Positions 22,889-36,312 are shown, counted from the stretch's first letter. The stretch: DNA of 64,000 bases from Whalleya microplaca (GCA_022497155.1 MU385769.1:1-64000), one strand, 5' to 3'. Program-made: numbers and translations. Notes: a model not told the origin generated them from the sequence alone.

Positions 22889-24719
22889 CTATGCCTTCTC
22901 CGACGAGCGGCGCGATATCTTCACCCGGATGTTGTCGACAAACACAAACCACCACAAGTGGACAGTCCACTCTTTGCTGGGATCTTCGAGTTCCATCTGT
23001 GAACGGTGTTAGGTCATGCGGTCAAACTCCTCAACCGGTAGCTAGCCACTTACATCATATTTACTGAATAGGGTCGCCATCAGCTTGAACAACTCTGCCG
23101 TAGCTAGGTGTCTTCCGGTGCAGACTCTGTTACCACCCCCAAATGAGAAGTCGTAGTCTTTCATAGGCTTCAATCGCGCGGCGAAGTCAACTTCACTTTC
23201 ATTTTCGCCTTGCAACCACCTCTCGGGGCGGTAGTTGTCGACGTCCTCACCAAATATGTCCTTATTGCGCGTGACGACCCATTGGTTCATGCCAATAATC
23301 GTGCCAGGTGCGATCGTTCGGCCATCTGGAAGTGTCAGACCATTATGCGGCACAACACGCTCAAGAACAGTGCCGACTGGCGGGTGGATGCGTAGTCCTT
23401 CCTGGATCACAGCTTCGAGGTATGGGAGCTTGTGTGTCTGTTCGTACGTGGCTGGGAAGGATAGGTCTGCGGCATCGAGCTCCTCGCGTAACTTAGCAAG
23501 AGAGGTAGGGTTTCGCAGAAGAAAGTAAATAATAGCCTTCATCGTGATGGCTGTAGTATCCGCGCCAGCAAGCATCTTGCACATGTTAGAATCAGACCAA
23601 TTGAAATTTAAGGGGTCGCCTAGTGCTTACATTAAGCAGAAGGTAGCCAATGACCTCATTGTCTCCGACAACATTGGGATACTGCTCCTTTGCTTCGAGA
23701 AATCGACCGAGGAAATCTTTCTGATCTTGACCTTTCTCCAAATCTGGGTTTGATTTGCGCTCCAATAGTCGCTGGAAACAGAAGCCAGCAGCGTTCGCGA
23801 AAGTGGGAAATTTGACAGGGCAATAGGGGTTCTTCCCCAGGAACTTATCGAACGATGGAATCTGGCCAACCTATTCACGGATGTCAGAATAGTCTATATA
23901 ATGCAGTTAACATGCGTGCACTCACAATACCGAAGTAATGCATAACCGTCTCCGCAGTATGGATCATGCCTTTGACATCAGCGCCAGACTTGAGGAATCC
24001 AAACTCCTGGCTAAACGTGATCGCTCCTACAACATCCCAAGCATCTATTCGTAGTAAGATTGTCAGCTGACCTAGCACAAGCCATACTAGTCCACAGATA
24101 CTTACAATATCCGATCCAGTCCGCAATATCACAAGTCTTGCCAGTGTTGTTGCCGTCCATGAATCGGTTCTCCAGCTGCTCGCATAGGGAAACGATGGTC
24201 TTGTCAACTAGGTGCTGCATAGTCAGGATACTCTGCATTGTATAAAACTTTTGAATTGGTCTCATGTATTTTCCATGGAACGCATTGCTCCTTGTGCCAA
24301 AGACATTTTCGATTACGTGTCCATCTTGGACTACATCATTCACGCAGTAGAAATCGCTCTGATCCGTGGCTAGTCAGCCAAATATGTCGACCAAGTTTGA
24401 GTTATTACTCCGGTCATTGATGCTCACTCACCTTGATAAAATTCCCTCGGGTTGAATAGATTGTCTTCAGCAAGCTTGGATCGCTAAGACTTACGATGTT
24501 AGGTCCAAGACGAACAGCTGGTCCTAGCTTTTCGTGTAAACGTCGTTGTGTAATCGGCTGGGTGGCATTGTAATGATCGATGAACCGCCATAGATTTGTG
24601 AATTTAGCAACGAACGGACCTGGAATGTCTTTGAGAGGTGAGGTGAAGTAGGAAACGATACAATGTAGAAAGATGGCAACCAAACCGAGGCCAGCAAGTG
24701 CGACAACGAATCCTGCCAT
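22889..24719 (-). CDS. Cytochrome P450, pisatin-demethylase-like
   Basis: Haem monooxygenase of 509 aa in six exons: 24719-24432, 24358-24106, 24044-23926, 23870-23631, 23575-23054, 22996-22889. All junctions keep frame. The N-terminus (VVALAGLGLVAIFLHCIVSY) is a membrane anchor followed by the proline hinge KDIPGPF, so it should sit in the ER membrane. Motifs: I-helix AGADTT (303-308), ExxR as EGLR (359-362), PERW (417-420), and haem loop FGGGNRVCTGRH with the axial Cys at 452. The N-terminal half (RFIDHYNATQP, SDFYCVNDVVQDGHV) resembles the fungal pisatin demethylase (CYP57-like) group. Such enzymes hydroxylate or demethylate plant defence compounds or own metabolites; the substrate here is unknown. 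No reductase or cluster partner adjoins it. Confidence 0.93.
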
Positions 24720-27700
24720 ATTGACAAACAGGTATACTGCAGAGAAAGCGAAAGAAAAGCAGCGTAGTCACCACAAATCAGCGTTAGGGAAATCCAAGAA
24801 CACGGAAAGCTCTGGTAGACGACGAGTTATTCAAATATTCAAGACTATCGCTGCCAACCCACTCGCCAGCCCACCAACTAGCTGGATAGCCGATGTAAAT
24901 CACTCCATGGCGTCTCGCACCCACCGTCCTTACTGTGTGTAGTAATTCGAAAACCTGTCTTGCCTCCCCTCAAGGGATCGATTAGGTAGTGTACTAAGAC
25001 GTTAACGAACTGATTCCCGCTCAAGCCCGCTTTTATCTCGGACAGGAGGTCATCACGAACCTAGCCAGTTTAATTGGCCATGCACGTGCGTGCCACATAC
25101 CAATAACTATCATGTTGTAGCGGCTATCGAAAGTTTGGTTCAATGCATGTACGTAGCACTGTCTGTACCTTTGAGGCTTAGAACCTTATAACCAAGGAGC
25201 AGTTCCACTAAGAATGATAACGGTAGCACCTCAAGCGGCGTTCAGGGGATTAGGGTGCTCTTACCCGGTTCCTGGGTTTTAAGAAACCCCTGTCTAGTTT
25301 TAGGAGTTCCACCCTTTATATGTGCTTCATAGATCTCTAACAACCCTCCTTATTCCTATGTTGGTAGAATAATTGACATGTAGAGCCCTTATAGGCTAGA
25401 AAAGACTTGCATCTAGCTTTGCTAAATATGCTCCTTGAAATGACATGACCCAGCATGCAACACTGGATAGATTGACTTGAGTACCTAGATTGATTGACGT
25501 TATCTAGGTTAGAAGAGAGTAGATCATCATGTTACATATATAGACCACAACAGCTACAGGATTTCCTAGCGGAGTTGGCACTCTCCATTTCCCCCTCCGT
25601 TGGCTCAGCCGATGATGAGACACATTAAAACCACTAACTCATGTGTGAAGTTAGAAGCGTGTACGAATATAAAGCAATAATGACGTGGACAATAGGATTT
25701 TGGAAGATCTTAACTTTACGGCAGATTCTGTCGGCAATCTCTTGGGCCGAGCACACCTTGACCTGAGTCTTGAGGAGGTCTAGAACTCTGGGTGAAATCT
25801 AGGAGAGCACGTCTTCGTGTCCGGGTTGTCGGCGTCTTGACGGTATCATTATCCTAGTCAAGATGGCTACGTGAAAGTAATGATCATCGAATCAAACATG
25901 GATCAACGGAAGCTGCCGTCAACTGGGGCGTGGTAATGATGAATACGGACACCGAGTACTCCGTAAAGATAGGGGCTTATGCACCTCTCTAGATTGTAGC
26001 ATACGTTCGAAAAGACCTCTTCAAGGCTCCATGACATAGTTTTTCAATCATCAAAATTAGAATTCTGTATAAGACAACAATAAGTTTTACTATATTACTA
26101 AGAAGGGATCACTTAATCCATTTAGCGCCAATTATGCATATATATGTAGTAGCCTTCGAGATGAGACATAAAGTTGCGTTGCACGTGGGGCTTTATGGAG
26201 AGCTGAACTACTACGTGTATAGATGGAGATTCACTGGGGCTGATAAGCGTAGGCTTTTAGAGCTAAAGTAATAAGAATGGCCATCAATTCATAGTATTAT
26301 TCCTGGACGCCGCTGGGGATGCCATACAATTGGTTGCCGCAGAGCAGCACTTCAATCCATATCCCTACGTCCTCAAGGCCCAAGGGTCAACACTAGATAC
26401 CTTTACCCGCCAACCTTTCAATAATTTAGAATGTAACGATATTGGAAGTTAGTGCTTACATTGAAGTCCAACTTTAGAGTGATATTAGATGTAGACTGGC
26501 TGTGCGTTCTCTGATCGGTCGCCTACCTATCCTTCATCTTTGTAGAGGTGGTTCTCTGTGGAAGTTATATAATCAGACTTGTCACATTCCTTCGAGATAG
26601 ACGCTTGAGATTCTGGTATCCACGGACCTGTCAATTGCAAATCTTGGCAACGTCCCCTGCCAATACCTATCTAACCTTAGCCCCGTGCTAGCCCCCGCAA
26701 GTCTAAAACGATTACCCATACCGGAATGAGCCGCTTCTTATTGATATCCCGGGCAGCTCTAACCGATTACGTCTTAGATCTCAACAAGGGCATCTATCTA
26801 AACAACCACAATCCAATCTACTTTGGCTCATCGCGTAATTTTCACAGTACCACTGGCCAACACCCTTTGGTCTCGAACACTACTACGTTAGATCAGGCAA
26901 GGTGAAATGCATTGCCAACCTTGGTAGGTATTTACTTGTTGCTTGATATGAGACTAGGTATATTTTTAAACTAGAATAGGCGCTGCCAGCGTGAACTTCC
27001 CTTTTCCCATGTATACCAACTCATTTGTCTTTAAAGAGTTTATTTGAGATAATCTAAGTATGAGACTGAATTGTTGCAAACCCCGGAGCAGCTCTCTCTT
27101 ACACATGTAAGTAAACTTCCGGGGTTAGATCTTCATCTAGAATGGAGAACTATGGTAATCGGTAATTATTACCCTTGTGTCAACATAGACATGTTTGCGG
27201 CTACAAAAACCGCTTTTAGTCATTAGTTTACTCCATTGCATCCATACAATCCACTAGTATTAGAAATCCTGCAACTGGAAGATATCTCTCTCTTTATATG
27301 TATTGAAAGGAAAGGCTCAACTTGTTAACTAAAATACTTGTCCTTGTGATAAAACATAATGCTCATGAATATCCACTAACGATGCCTACGGAATTCATGT
27401 ATCAGTCTCGAGAACATTAACCTAACTTTGTTTCCAGCCAGATTTAGTTACTATTGACGATTAACGCCGCCCTGAGGAATTATTGATCTGACTTGGGGCT
27501 GGTAATACCAATCAGAGCCTGTTGGAAATTAGAGATAGATATATCTACTTAAACAAACAGGAGCGCTGACTATATGGTGTGAAACCCATCGTTCGTAGAC
27601 CATTTAAATTGCTCTACTGTATGATCTACCTAAGAACTGCATCATCCGTAAGATTCTACATTTCCACTTGTATTATATGTGTAACTACAGAGAAATAAAA

Positions 27701-28200
27701 TGACAACAACTTCATGATATACGACAGAGAGACCTGCAAGACTGTCAAATCTTTCTGTAACCACAAGTGAGTGATAATGGATATCTCCGTCAGAAGAGAT
27801 TTACCTTTTATCCATAATTGATGGATTATTGGTGCAATCCATAGTTGATGACCCATTTTGCACGCGAAACTTCAGACCCCGGACTATGCCCAATCCTGGG
27901 GCCCCCGACAGTGAGTCCTGGGCGAAAATGTTCGTGTCTTGCTAGAGGCTCCATACGGCTTGGACTTCCCCTCGCACTGACCTTGCGACATATTTTGGTA
28001 TGGAACAATTGCCTACTTTGCCCCGGACTCGTCCCCATCTGGCAGTGCCCAACTGTATCGTCGTTCAAAACAAGATTATGAAAGGGTGCGACATCTAGTA
28101 CTCTTCTTCAGCTAAATTCATCGATTTTATTGAGCCTTTATCATATAATATATATCTCTTCTGCGTGAACATACAAAGTTAGCAGACTGTAGGAACCACT
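24720..28200. other. Long AT-rich divergent intergenic region
   Basis: Nearly 3.5 kb between the P450 (-) and the rhodopsin-domain gene (+). The only readable item is a 59-codon plus-strand frame at 26726-26905 (contains DYVLDLNKGIYLNNHNPIYF), unassigned and possibly a relic. At 27870-28060 a GC-rich island interrupts the AT-rich DNA; it contains the 9-mer CCCCGGACT twice (27877-27885 and 28021-28029), about 120 bp upstream of the next gene. Long TA-rich stretches would fit repeat-induced mutation, but I cannot test that here. Confidence 0.4.
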
Positions 28201-29504
28201 ATGAGCTCTTATGGAGGACAGGGGCCAATGGTCAATGGCGTTCTGTGGATGCAGGTTGCGTTGGCCGCTGTATTTGTCGGCTTGAGACTCTACACGCGAA
28301 TAGTTATCCTCAATAACATAGGATGGGACGACTATCTCACAGCATTTAGTCTTGTAGGTATAATACTGCATGATAATCGGCTATCACTGACTGGTTACCT
28401 AGGTACTGCTTATTCTCTTCTCGGCCTTTACATCTAATGCGACATTGTACGGCCTTGGACGGTTGGCCGCCGATATCAATAATCCTGGGAACTACATCGA
28501 GGCGACGAAGAACGAGATCATCGCCCAAGCTTTCGGTATTCTCGTCGTGGGTGTAAGCAAGACTGCTGTTGCATGTTTCCTCCTTCGCATTATGGTACAG
28601 CAATGGCACAGAGTCGTACTCTGGTTCTGCATCCTATCAACCTGCGGGCTGTCTCTATTTTGTTGCGTTACCGTTTTTGTTCAGTGCATACCTATCGATA
28701 AGACGTGGAATCGAACCGGGGTCGAGGGATATTGTTGGATAAACTTTGCACCTGTCGGGATAGCTACTGCTTGTGAGTCCATGGTTGATGGTGAGGAGAA
28801 AGCCTTAAGTTGCTGACTATAGGTAGCCTGGTCAGTTGTGATGGACTTTTCAATGGCCTTGCTCCCCTGCTTTGTTATTTGGCAACTGAAGATGAAGCGA
28901 AAGGAGAAAATAGTGGTTATGTCTGGTCTTAGCTTGGGTGTATTGTGAGTCAATTCGGTTGCTACTGTTCCGCAGCGATCGTAAAATACTGATGAGGCAC
29001 ACAGCGCCGGGATTTGCGGTATGATTCGCACGATCATGTTGAATGGTCTTAACAATAACGAGTATATTAGTACGCTTCATATTGCTATTAGAATCAGAAA
29101 CACTGCTGACAATATACTTAGATGACACCGTACCTATGCTCATTTGGTCCGAGACCGAAGGCTTAGTCACGATCATGTGCAGCTCAATCCCAGTCTTGCG
29201 TCCTCTTTACGTCCGTGTTAAATATGGCAGCCGAGGTGACAGTTCATCCAACTCCCGCAGTTACCCATTGGATTCTAGGCACAAAGGAGACGAACATAGA
29301 GGACACCCCACCGGAAATGACACTAAAGTTTTCACGGGCCCTGGAAAAGAAAGCTTCCGCTCTGAAGTAGGCGCATTACCAAACAACTCGAGCGAAGAGA
29401 GCATATTGAGGGATATACGGGAGCAAAACAAGAATAGCAAGCTTGGCGGTATCCAGAGAACTGACGAAATATCTGTCAGCTACGCCGTGAACGACAAGCT
29501 CTAG
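28201..29504 (+). CDS. Seven-helix membrane protein, fungal rhodopsin domain (PTH11-related)
   Basis: Integral membrane protein of 362 aa in five exons: 28201-28353, 28403-28772, 28827-28944, 29005-29069, 29122-29504. The hydrophobic segments include VLWMQVALAAVFVGL, then an N-x-T-x-YGLGR loop, IIAQAFGILVVGVSKTAVAC, VVLWFCILSTCGLSLFCCV and WSVVMDFSMALLPCFVIW. The pattern 'W.D...', 'YG.G.H/R', 'K.....FLLR', 'D....LLP...IW' is that of the fungal rhodopsin-like domain family (PF20684) seen in PTH11-type receptors. At the second acceptor, frame requires the second of two nearby AGs (tatagGTAG). The cytosolic tail of about 90 aa is Ser/Asp/Glu-rich. It has no CFEM domain. Ligand or function unknown; receptor-like roles are known for some relatives. 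Confidence 0.85.
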
Positions 29505-30926
29505 GACAAGATTAAGTATAAGCACTTCTACGATATGCTGGGGGCTTCCCTGGTGGAAAGCGCTTACACGCCGGATAATGATACTAATTGGGTATCTAAA
29601 ACTTGGAATATAATGGGCACCTCTACCGAACTCACACCTCGTGATAGGTAACTACATGTTGTAGTTCAGTTAATTTTCCACTTTACTTATAACTTGCTTT
29701 CTTGTCCTCTAAGTATATGTATTTTGGATAGCCTAAAGTATTAGCTGATGATAGTCTATATGTGTCCTGTACAGTGTGTACATGTATACACTCACTAATG
29801 CGGACTATTTGTAAACCCGAAAGCTTTGTTATATGACTATGATATCACTAATACACGTCTCTTTAATTCCCGAACTAAATTTTCAATTGGAAGATTACGT
29901 TATATAGAGCAGAAAGTGCGGTCAAATTGTGCTACTGTACTGGAGGCTAGTCCAGGATATGTAGACTCTGAGAACATCAAATGGTGAATCCCAACTACCA
30001 ATTTTTACACGGAAAGCCAGAGAGGGATCGGCTGTCTGGAACTGTACGTGGAACATTGTTTATTCTCTATTTTGTGGAATGATCCAAGCGGACAATTACT
30101 TTTGGAGATACCAACGCTCATTTGAAACTTTCCCAACACGCAGCTTCCGGAGAATTCGAGAAATGCACAACAATGAGAGTTGGTATATTCTTCGAAACAA
30201 ATGAGGCATATGGTCTGGATTTCACGGCAGTTGTCAGACTAGTAGTTCACAGGATCGACGCAATAAACTGATTTCTATAAAATATGCAGAATATAGGGGT
30301 TGGAAGGACAAACTGAGCCGAATGGTAGCAGAACGGTTGGACAAAGAATGTTAGTTGAATGCTTTTGCTGCAAGCTGCCAGGCTGCCTAACCCCGTATTC
30401 AGCTGTCTAGAGATACGCAGATCGTTACTAAGGAGATATGCTGACTCAGCCCCCACTCTCTATATATAGATAGCGTCTTAGCACTCACATAGCTGATCCC
30501 AAACAACAGCCACACGCCTATTGAGATATCTGGACTGCTGTCTGTATTTTCCTTATCAATATCTCAGGTCAGCCAGTTTAGGTTACGGAAGGTCTTTAGG
30601 CAGCTTTCACTGCCGTGATACCATCTGAGTTCCATACTTAGAGCCTCTCGAGAAGTTCTCTCACGCAACAGCTTCTGGGTTAGCTCTTCAACACTTCTGC
30701 ACATAACACATTGTCAGTGACATTGCGCTGCCTAGAGTATTACAGAGCTTTTTAACCGCTGTTTTTTGATCGTATTTTGATGCATAACTAGTGCATCCAG
30801 TGTTATGTTTCATCTGTCACACAGATAATATTATTATTTCCCAAGGCAGGATTTGGTGTTTAAAACTGCTTCGTCATATAAACACCAAGACTCATTTGAA
30901 GCATACAACAAATCCCGGCCGAAATC
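29505..30926. other. AT-rich intergenic
   Basis: About 1.4 kb between two plus-strand genes. A 69-codon minus-strand frame at 30247-30456 has no motifs. Nothing else supported. Confidence 0.45.
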
Positions 30927-32078
30927 ATGATGGATAAAATGAAACAAGGAATCGACGTTGAGGGTATGGCAACCTCTCTAGACATGGCCACCAAAGATAC
31001 CGCCAGCCTGAAACATTACGTCGAGAAAGCAATTCCGGACAGCGATGGCATCAAGACCTTTAACGACATTCCAGATCAGATGCCTCCTATTCTCAAGAAA
31101 AACTGTATAAACCGTGTTCTTCTTTTCAACGGATGCTTTAACCCACCCCACTGTGGGCATCTCGCGTTATTGAGTCATGTGTTTCATAACTGTGGAGAAG
31201 ACCTCAATGTCATAGTAGCTATTGTTCTTGTGGCAAGCGATGAATATCTGAACTGGAAATATGTGCGTGAACCAAAGAGGCATCGATTCTCCGAGAAACA
31301 ACGCATGCAGCTCTGGGATGGGGCGCTTGAAAAGGTCAACTGGTGTTTGGTCTATCCAGAGGCTCGATTTTATGACTTCTCCTCAGAGTTGAGCCAGAGC
31401 CTTAACCAAGACGGATATAGCCTCGAGTTTATTCGGCTTGCTGGAGGTGATGCAGTTAGCATATCTTCACAAGCCCATGGCAGGTTCGGCTGCCGAAACC
31501 TAATCACGTCTGATATTTGCAGACGGGTGGACTTCTTTGCAAATGGGCCGGCTTCGTTGAAGACTCTCAAAAACCATGGACCTTGGAGGAAGATTCAACC
31601 AGATCCAAGTGCTTTACAAGATAGAGCTACAGAAAGTGTCTCGTTGTCACAAAGAAGCCAGCAGAGTGAGTCGAGGAACCATTTGCCGGACATAGCTGGG
31701 TCTGAACCCCCTGAAATTGGTGAGTCAGGGTCATCAATCGCTTCCTGAGACGAAAGAAACTGACTACCTAATTAAGGATTTGAGCGCTCGTTCGATCAAG
31801 AATACTCACAAAGCATGTCCACTGGCATGTCCACTGCCAGCGCAAGACAGATATGGGTTTGCAATTGTACAAATAGGAGATGGGATTATACGATTCGGTT
31901 CATTTCCAGCGACCAACATTTAGACGCAGCTATCAGCTCCACGAATGTGAGGAGAATATTAGCAACAACTCACATTGATCAGCTTGAGGCAGACCTTCAA
32001 GGCATAGCTTTGAGTCCAGAGCTCCTTGTACAGTTCCTAAGAGACAAGGTGATTGCAGATGGGCAGGCTATCAATTAG
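30927..32078 (+). CDS. Nucleotidyltransferase of the HxGH/ISST (NMNAT-like) superfamily
   Basis: Predicted cytidylyltransferase-like enzyme of 364 aa, two exons: 30927-31719 and 31777-32078. The 57-nt intron opens GTGAGT. The nucleotide-binding signature is GCFNPPHCGHLALL, with H75-x-G-H78. A central LAGGDAVSIS block follows, and the C-terminal AISSTNVRRIL supplies the ISST-x-x-R phosphate-binding motif. This order is that of nicotinamide-mononucleotide adenylyltransferase and related fungal paralogues. Between the core and the ISST motif is a Ser/Gln/Glu-rich linker of roughly 80 residues, bridged by the intron. The N-terminal 60 residues are family-specific. Known relatives attach AMP or CMP to a phosphorylated acceptor; whether this one makes NAD is unclear because true NMNATs are shorter and more conserved. 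Confidence 0.82.
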
Positions 32079-32674
32079 CACACTATAGCTTGGTAGCCCA
32101 ATTCAGTACATTTCCGCAGATATTGGGCCAACACGAGGGCTCGTGGTTACCATATCGTTGCTACCTAAGCCAGCGATACGGACATTATAATCCATAGTAG
32201 ATGGAGCTATCGACCATACAGATATTAATGGATTGCATTCTGATATTTAAGAGCAAAATAAACCTCATATAGTCTCAAGATGCTAGTGAAGGAGCCTTTA
32301 TGGCTAGTGCGGTCTCGTGACTGGTTACAACAGACGTCCAATGGAGAAGGCTACCTTGCTTCCAGGTGTCTCATTCATGAATATATATGAAAGTAGGTTT
32401 CTTATTGTCTCGTCCCTTGCTAAAATTTAAAAGCGCAAGCATCTGATGAATTGATGACATTTTCAGTGCCGAAATCCTATCTCAATTACCTTTTGCATTT
32501 TTAGACTATATGAACAATCAGTATCTACGATACCTCTTGGCGATTTAACGACTAGGATCTCAACTTATAATGAACTTTGCGTGTCTATCAGCAAACCCAT
32601 AAAAACTCGGCGCCAAAAAGGAAATTTCAAATGATAATTGTTATCGATGAGTCGCTAAGCTACTCCATGATGCT
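32079..32674. other. Convergent 3' intergenic region
   Basis: AT-rich space between the stops of the nucleotidyltransferase (+) and the HPP protein (-). No feature seen. Confidence 0.5.
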
Positions 32675-33580
32675 TCATAACCTATTACATAAGCTCTCAA
32701 GCATGAATTTTTCTTCAGGGTTAAGTATTATGTGATCCGGCACAATAATTTTGCGCCGGCTAATAACTAAAATAGCATGCTCGTAAGAGGCTTTTTCTTC
32801 ATCACCTGATGGTGACTCGCTCTCTTGTCTTGATCGCGAGCCGGCCAGATCTTCTGGCGTCCACCAGTACACTGGAAACCTCCGTTGAATGTTGTTTAAA
32901 ACCAAGGCTGTGCACAACATGATAGCGCAACCAAGAATCACCAACGGAACTAGGGTCCAACCTATATTCACGGCCACATCGTCAACCACTGCGAGGAGCG
33001 CGGTAGCTCCTGCTGGCGGATGAACAGTCTTCGTCAGCCCCATGAGTGCGACTACAGATGCGCAGGATAGAGCGCCTCCTACAAACCGGATCGACTCGAA
33101 GTGTGGACTCAGTTGGAATAACTTGCAGAACGAAACACCGATGATAGACGCTATGATTTGACTAAGTACTGCGTTACGCGGTTGGGCTAATGGAGAATCA
33201 ATTGTATAGAATTCCAGAACAGCGGCAGCTCCCTAAGTAATTCCATTAGCAAACCATATAACAACAAAACGTGTTGAAGTGCTCTCGGAACCTTTCAAAG
33301 TTTGTGCACTTACAAAGCTTGCTACTATTAGCGGGCCATGAGCCGCTATGTAGGGAATCTGGTGGCTTATGACTTGAATGAGCACCAGGCTACAGAAAAC
33401 TCCAATGAAGCCCCAAATTATCGATAATATGTTCCCATGTTCTTTAATGCTACCGTTGCGATGACCGAGGATGTAAGCCACTGGATAAGGAATCCATTGC
33501 CATGGTGGCGGTGGTATAAGTCGATTTAGGTACTTGTCAATATCAAAGTCCCACTGTGTTAGAGATCGAATTGAAGGCAT
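32675..33580 (-). CDS. HPP-family integral membrane protein
   Basis: Membrane protein of 274 aa, two exons: 33580-33314 and 33232-32675. The 81-nt intron has a GTAAGT donor, TGCTAAT branch and TTAG acceptor. The name-giving motif HPPAGATALLAV is present after GLTKTV, and four or more hydrophobic segments are visible (ILSIIWGFIGVFCSLVLIQV, VLSQIIASIIGVSFCKLF, LVPLVILGCAIMLCTALVL). The N-terminus has the fungal feature DKYLNRLIPPPPW. The C-terminal 70 residues are charged and cytosolic, with an SxxRQESES segment. Plant and cyanobacterial HPP proteins are linked to nitrite transport; fungal ones are uncharacterised as far as I know, so transport is inference. Confidence 0.88.
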
Positions 33581-36312
33581 CGCGATAACAATTTCATTTG
33601 ATAGTACTCACTTCGATTCAGCTTCATCTCAATTCTACTCTATTTATAAGACGCCGAACTCGTTTTACCGGAGTTCCGGAATTGCTTGAATTGCTCGAGT
33701 CGCCGCCATATGTCACGGGATGTGTTTGCGCTTGGCCGACTAGGGACTATTTCGTAACAGAAACCTTGTGCGCCGTGTGACGTTCCAAGCTATCACGTAA
33801 ACAATGCTCCACAATAGAAACGTCTCTATGAAATACCGGCAATCTTGCATCGTCAATTCAATCCCAACATTGCATCATCATGAGCCACATTCGGCTATTG
33901 GTAGTTCTAGTTCTTGGTAGCCTCAATACGGATGCATGTAATCATAAAAGGCTACGTGCGACCGTGGTTAATATCAAAATACTGGCAGCTTCATACAATT
34001 ATATTGTCTTGGGACTCGAAGTCGTCTAGGCGAGCTACCCTATCTCGATTGTGCCCTTGACTAAAGTAGAAGAAAGCCGATGGACATGAGACATGGGGTG
34101 TTGAGGTAAATCCGCAGCTGTCTTATATTTTCTCGACCGCACTTTAGAACGGTCAAGGTTCATTTTAACCCGCGAACGGCTTCCCCGATGTTGACGATCC
34201 ATGAACTTCTCTAGCTCTTTTACCCATAACCAACACCGGTTATACGGAACACGCGGATGCTTCCATATAGCTAAGAAAGTTTATCAATGCACATTGTCGA
34301 TTCCTTCATCATCATTACCTATCAAACAGCACACACAGTCATTCATATCCCCTGCGCATAAAAGCCACACTGGGGTTTCCCAAAGGAAGGATTTCTCTGC
34401 ACTCATGCATACTAGCCGTGCACTCTTGTCGGGAACAGCTGCGGGGGTGGTAAGGATCGTGGCAACATGTCATATTCCATGAGGTTCCGCTCCAGGTCAT
34501 ATTCAAGACGACAGATTGCGGAAATGTATACACATACTGAAATGTCTTATTCAGCTTATATGGCCCGCTCAAACAGGACCCCTGGCGATAGTAAGTCTTA
34601 AGACATCATGTACACTCAAAAAAGAAAGTGATGACCATAATCTGACAAGCTTCCCGGATCATGGAATCACATACCACCAGGGTTTCTTCGTTCCTGTCGT
34701 TGTATCTCCGGCTTTCCATTTACCTATGTTCATTTCATTCTAGGCCGCAATATGCCCATTGCGTTACTGTGATTATTATGAAGGATGTCACCCATTACAT
34801 GAGTATAATAGTTCAACGGTGGTGGCTCACAATAATGACATTGCTATATGAAACATAGTTGGGTTCTATACTTAAAGCTGTCGAGTAGGCTGCCTAGGAA
34901 GCACCCCGTGCAAGTGGTATCGATTTCTCGCATACGTCATTCCTCATGCAGCTATATATTTGGTGTAAAAGTAAAATTTATCTTATTATCATTTTATCGC
35001 TATATATGACATTGCATGGAATTGTGCAGTTATTTCAGTTCTGTTGTAGATTGGGTATATAATATATAAGGTACTAAGTTATGAAGGTGAAAACCATCAG
35101 TGAACAATAAAAATGAGTATAAAACTTCCCATATTTTGAAATATTATATTGTAGTCTAGCCTAGCATATTTAGTTTCAGATTAAGGCATTAGATTGAAGC
35201 ACAATGGATCGAGTATTAGCCGATTCTATTTATACAGAACTGTTACATACCTAGATAATATGATTGGAAAATGTACACAAGAGTACGAGTGAAGGGTCAT
35301 ATCCCGTGAGTTACCAGTTTATTCATAATCCTAAGCAAACTGTAGATCACCTGGGGTTGAATTGTAGATGACGTTGTTGTGTAACACTATGGGTGCATAC
35401 TGAGCAAGATCGTCTCCAAACCCGTTTGCTATCATATATAGATTCCTTAAAAATACCGGAATATACCCAACAGCAGAAGCGTGGATAATCATCATTGAAG
35501 ATGACGAGGGCTCCTGGGGGGCAGAAATGCTCAACAGGCCGCGGTGGGTGAAGCAGTTGTGTATTGAGAAGATAACATAGTGATCAATGAAGACTGTTGG
35601 CTAAACTGGATGCCCAAATACTAGCGAGATAGATACATTGAATTTCAAGTCGGCGTTAAGCATTCATTTAAGCAGTTGCCATCTTGGATATACCCACAAA
35701 CATGTGGGGTATTAGATCATATCCTAGTTTGTGTAATGATTCTATGATGCTAGAGGATAATTAGTTATGGAGAGGGGTGTCCCTGACCATATCCAACATA
35801 TCGTATGTTGCCCACATGATAGATTTAAATCTTTGAGTATTACGAGTTGGGACACAATAGACTTATAATCTTTACCTGAAGTGTAATATATATCTGAATG
35901 ATATCTACCAATGAACGTATGGTCTCAGACTACTGCAATATATACTATCAGTTTTGACATGGTTTCCTGTATTCGTATATTAGCTTACAGATAATGTTGC
36001 AGATGCATGGAGCAAAACAAGCGGAGGATGATGTATCAATCAAAGCTTAGTCGTATGTCGAATATCAAAACTCGCATTAATTGTCATTGTTATTGGCCCT
36101 GATTTGGCCATCAATGACCTATTTCCATCTGAATCCAAGGTCAGAACCTACTACCAAGGATATACGAGTGCCCAAACATCTTTGGGTGGCACCATCCCAT
36201 ATCTGACGTTGATGTGTATGCGTTGTTGAGGGAAAATCTGCGTATACACCTCTTAGAGCAAAATAATCTTTCAGATGACTGTGATCAGATAAGCCAATTC
36301 ACTTGACTCGAA
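33581..36312. other. AT-rich intergenic, 2.7 kb
   Basis: No supported gene. A minus-strand frame at 35331-35534 (67 codons, includes IIHASAVGYIPVFLRNLYMI) looks weakly coding and could be a gene fragment, but I do not recognise it. Frames at 34201-34482 and 34516-34743 lack motifs. Confidence 0.4.

Noticed and set aside
25113..25342. Possible solo LTR (TGTTG...TAACA, about 230 bp)
   Set aside because: The ends fit loosely, but the flanks show no target-site duplication and no second copy or internal retrotransposon sequence is present.
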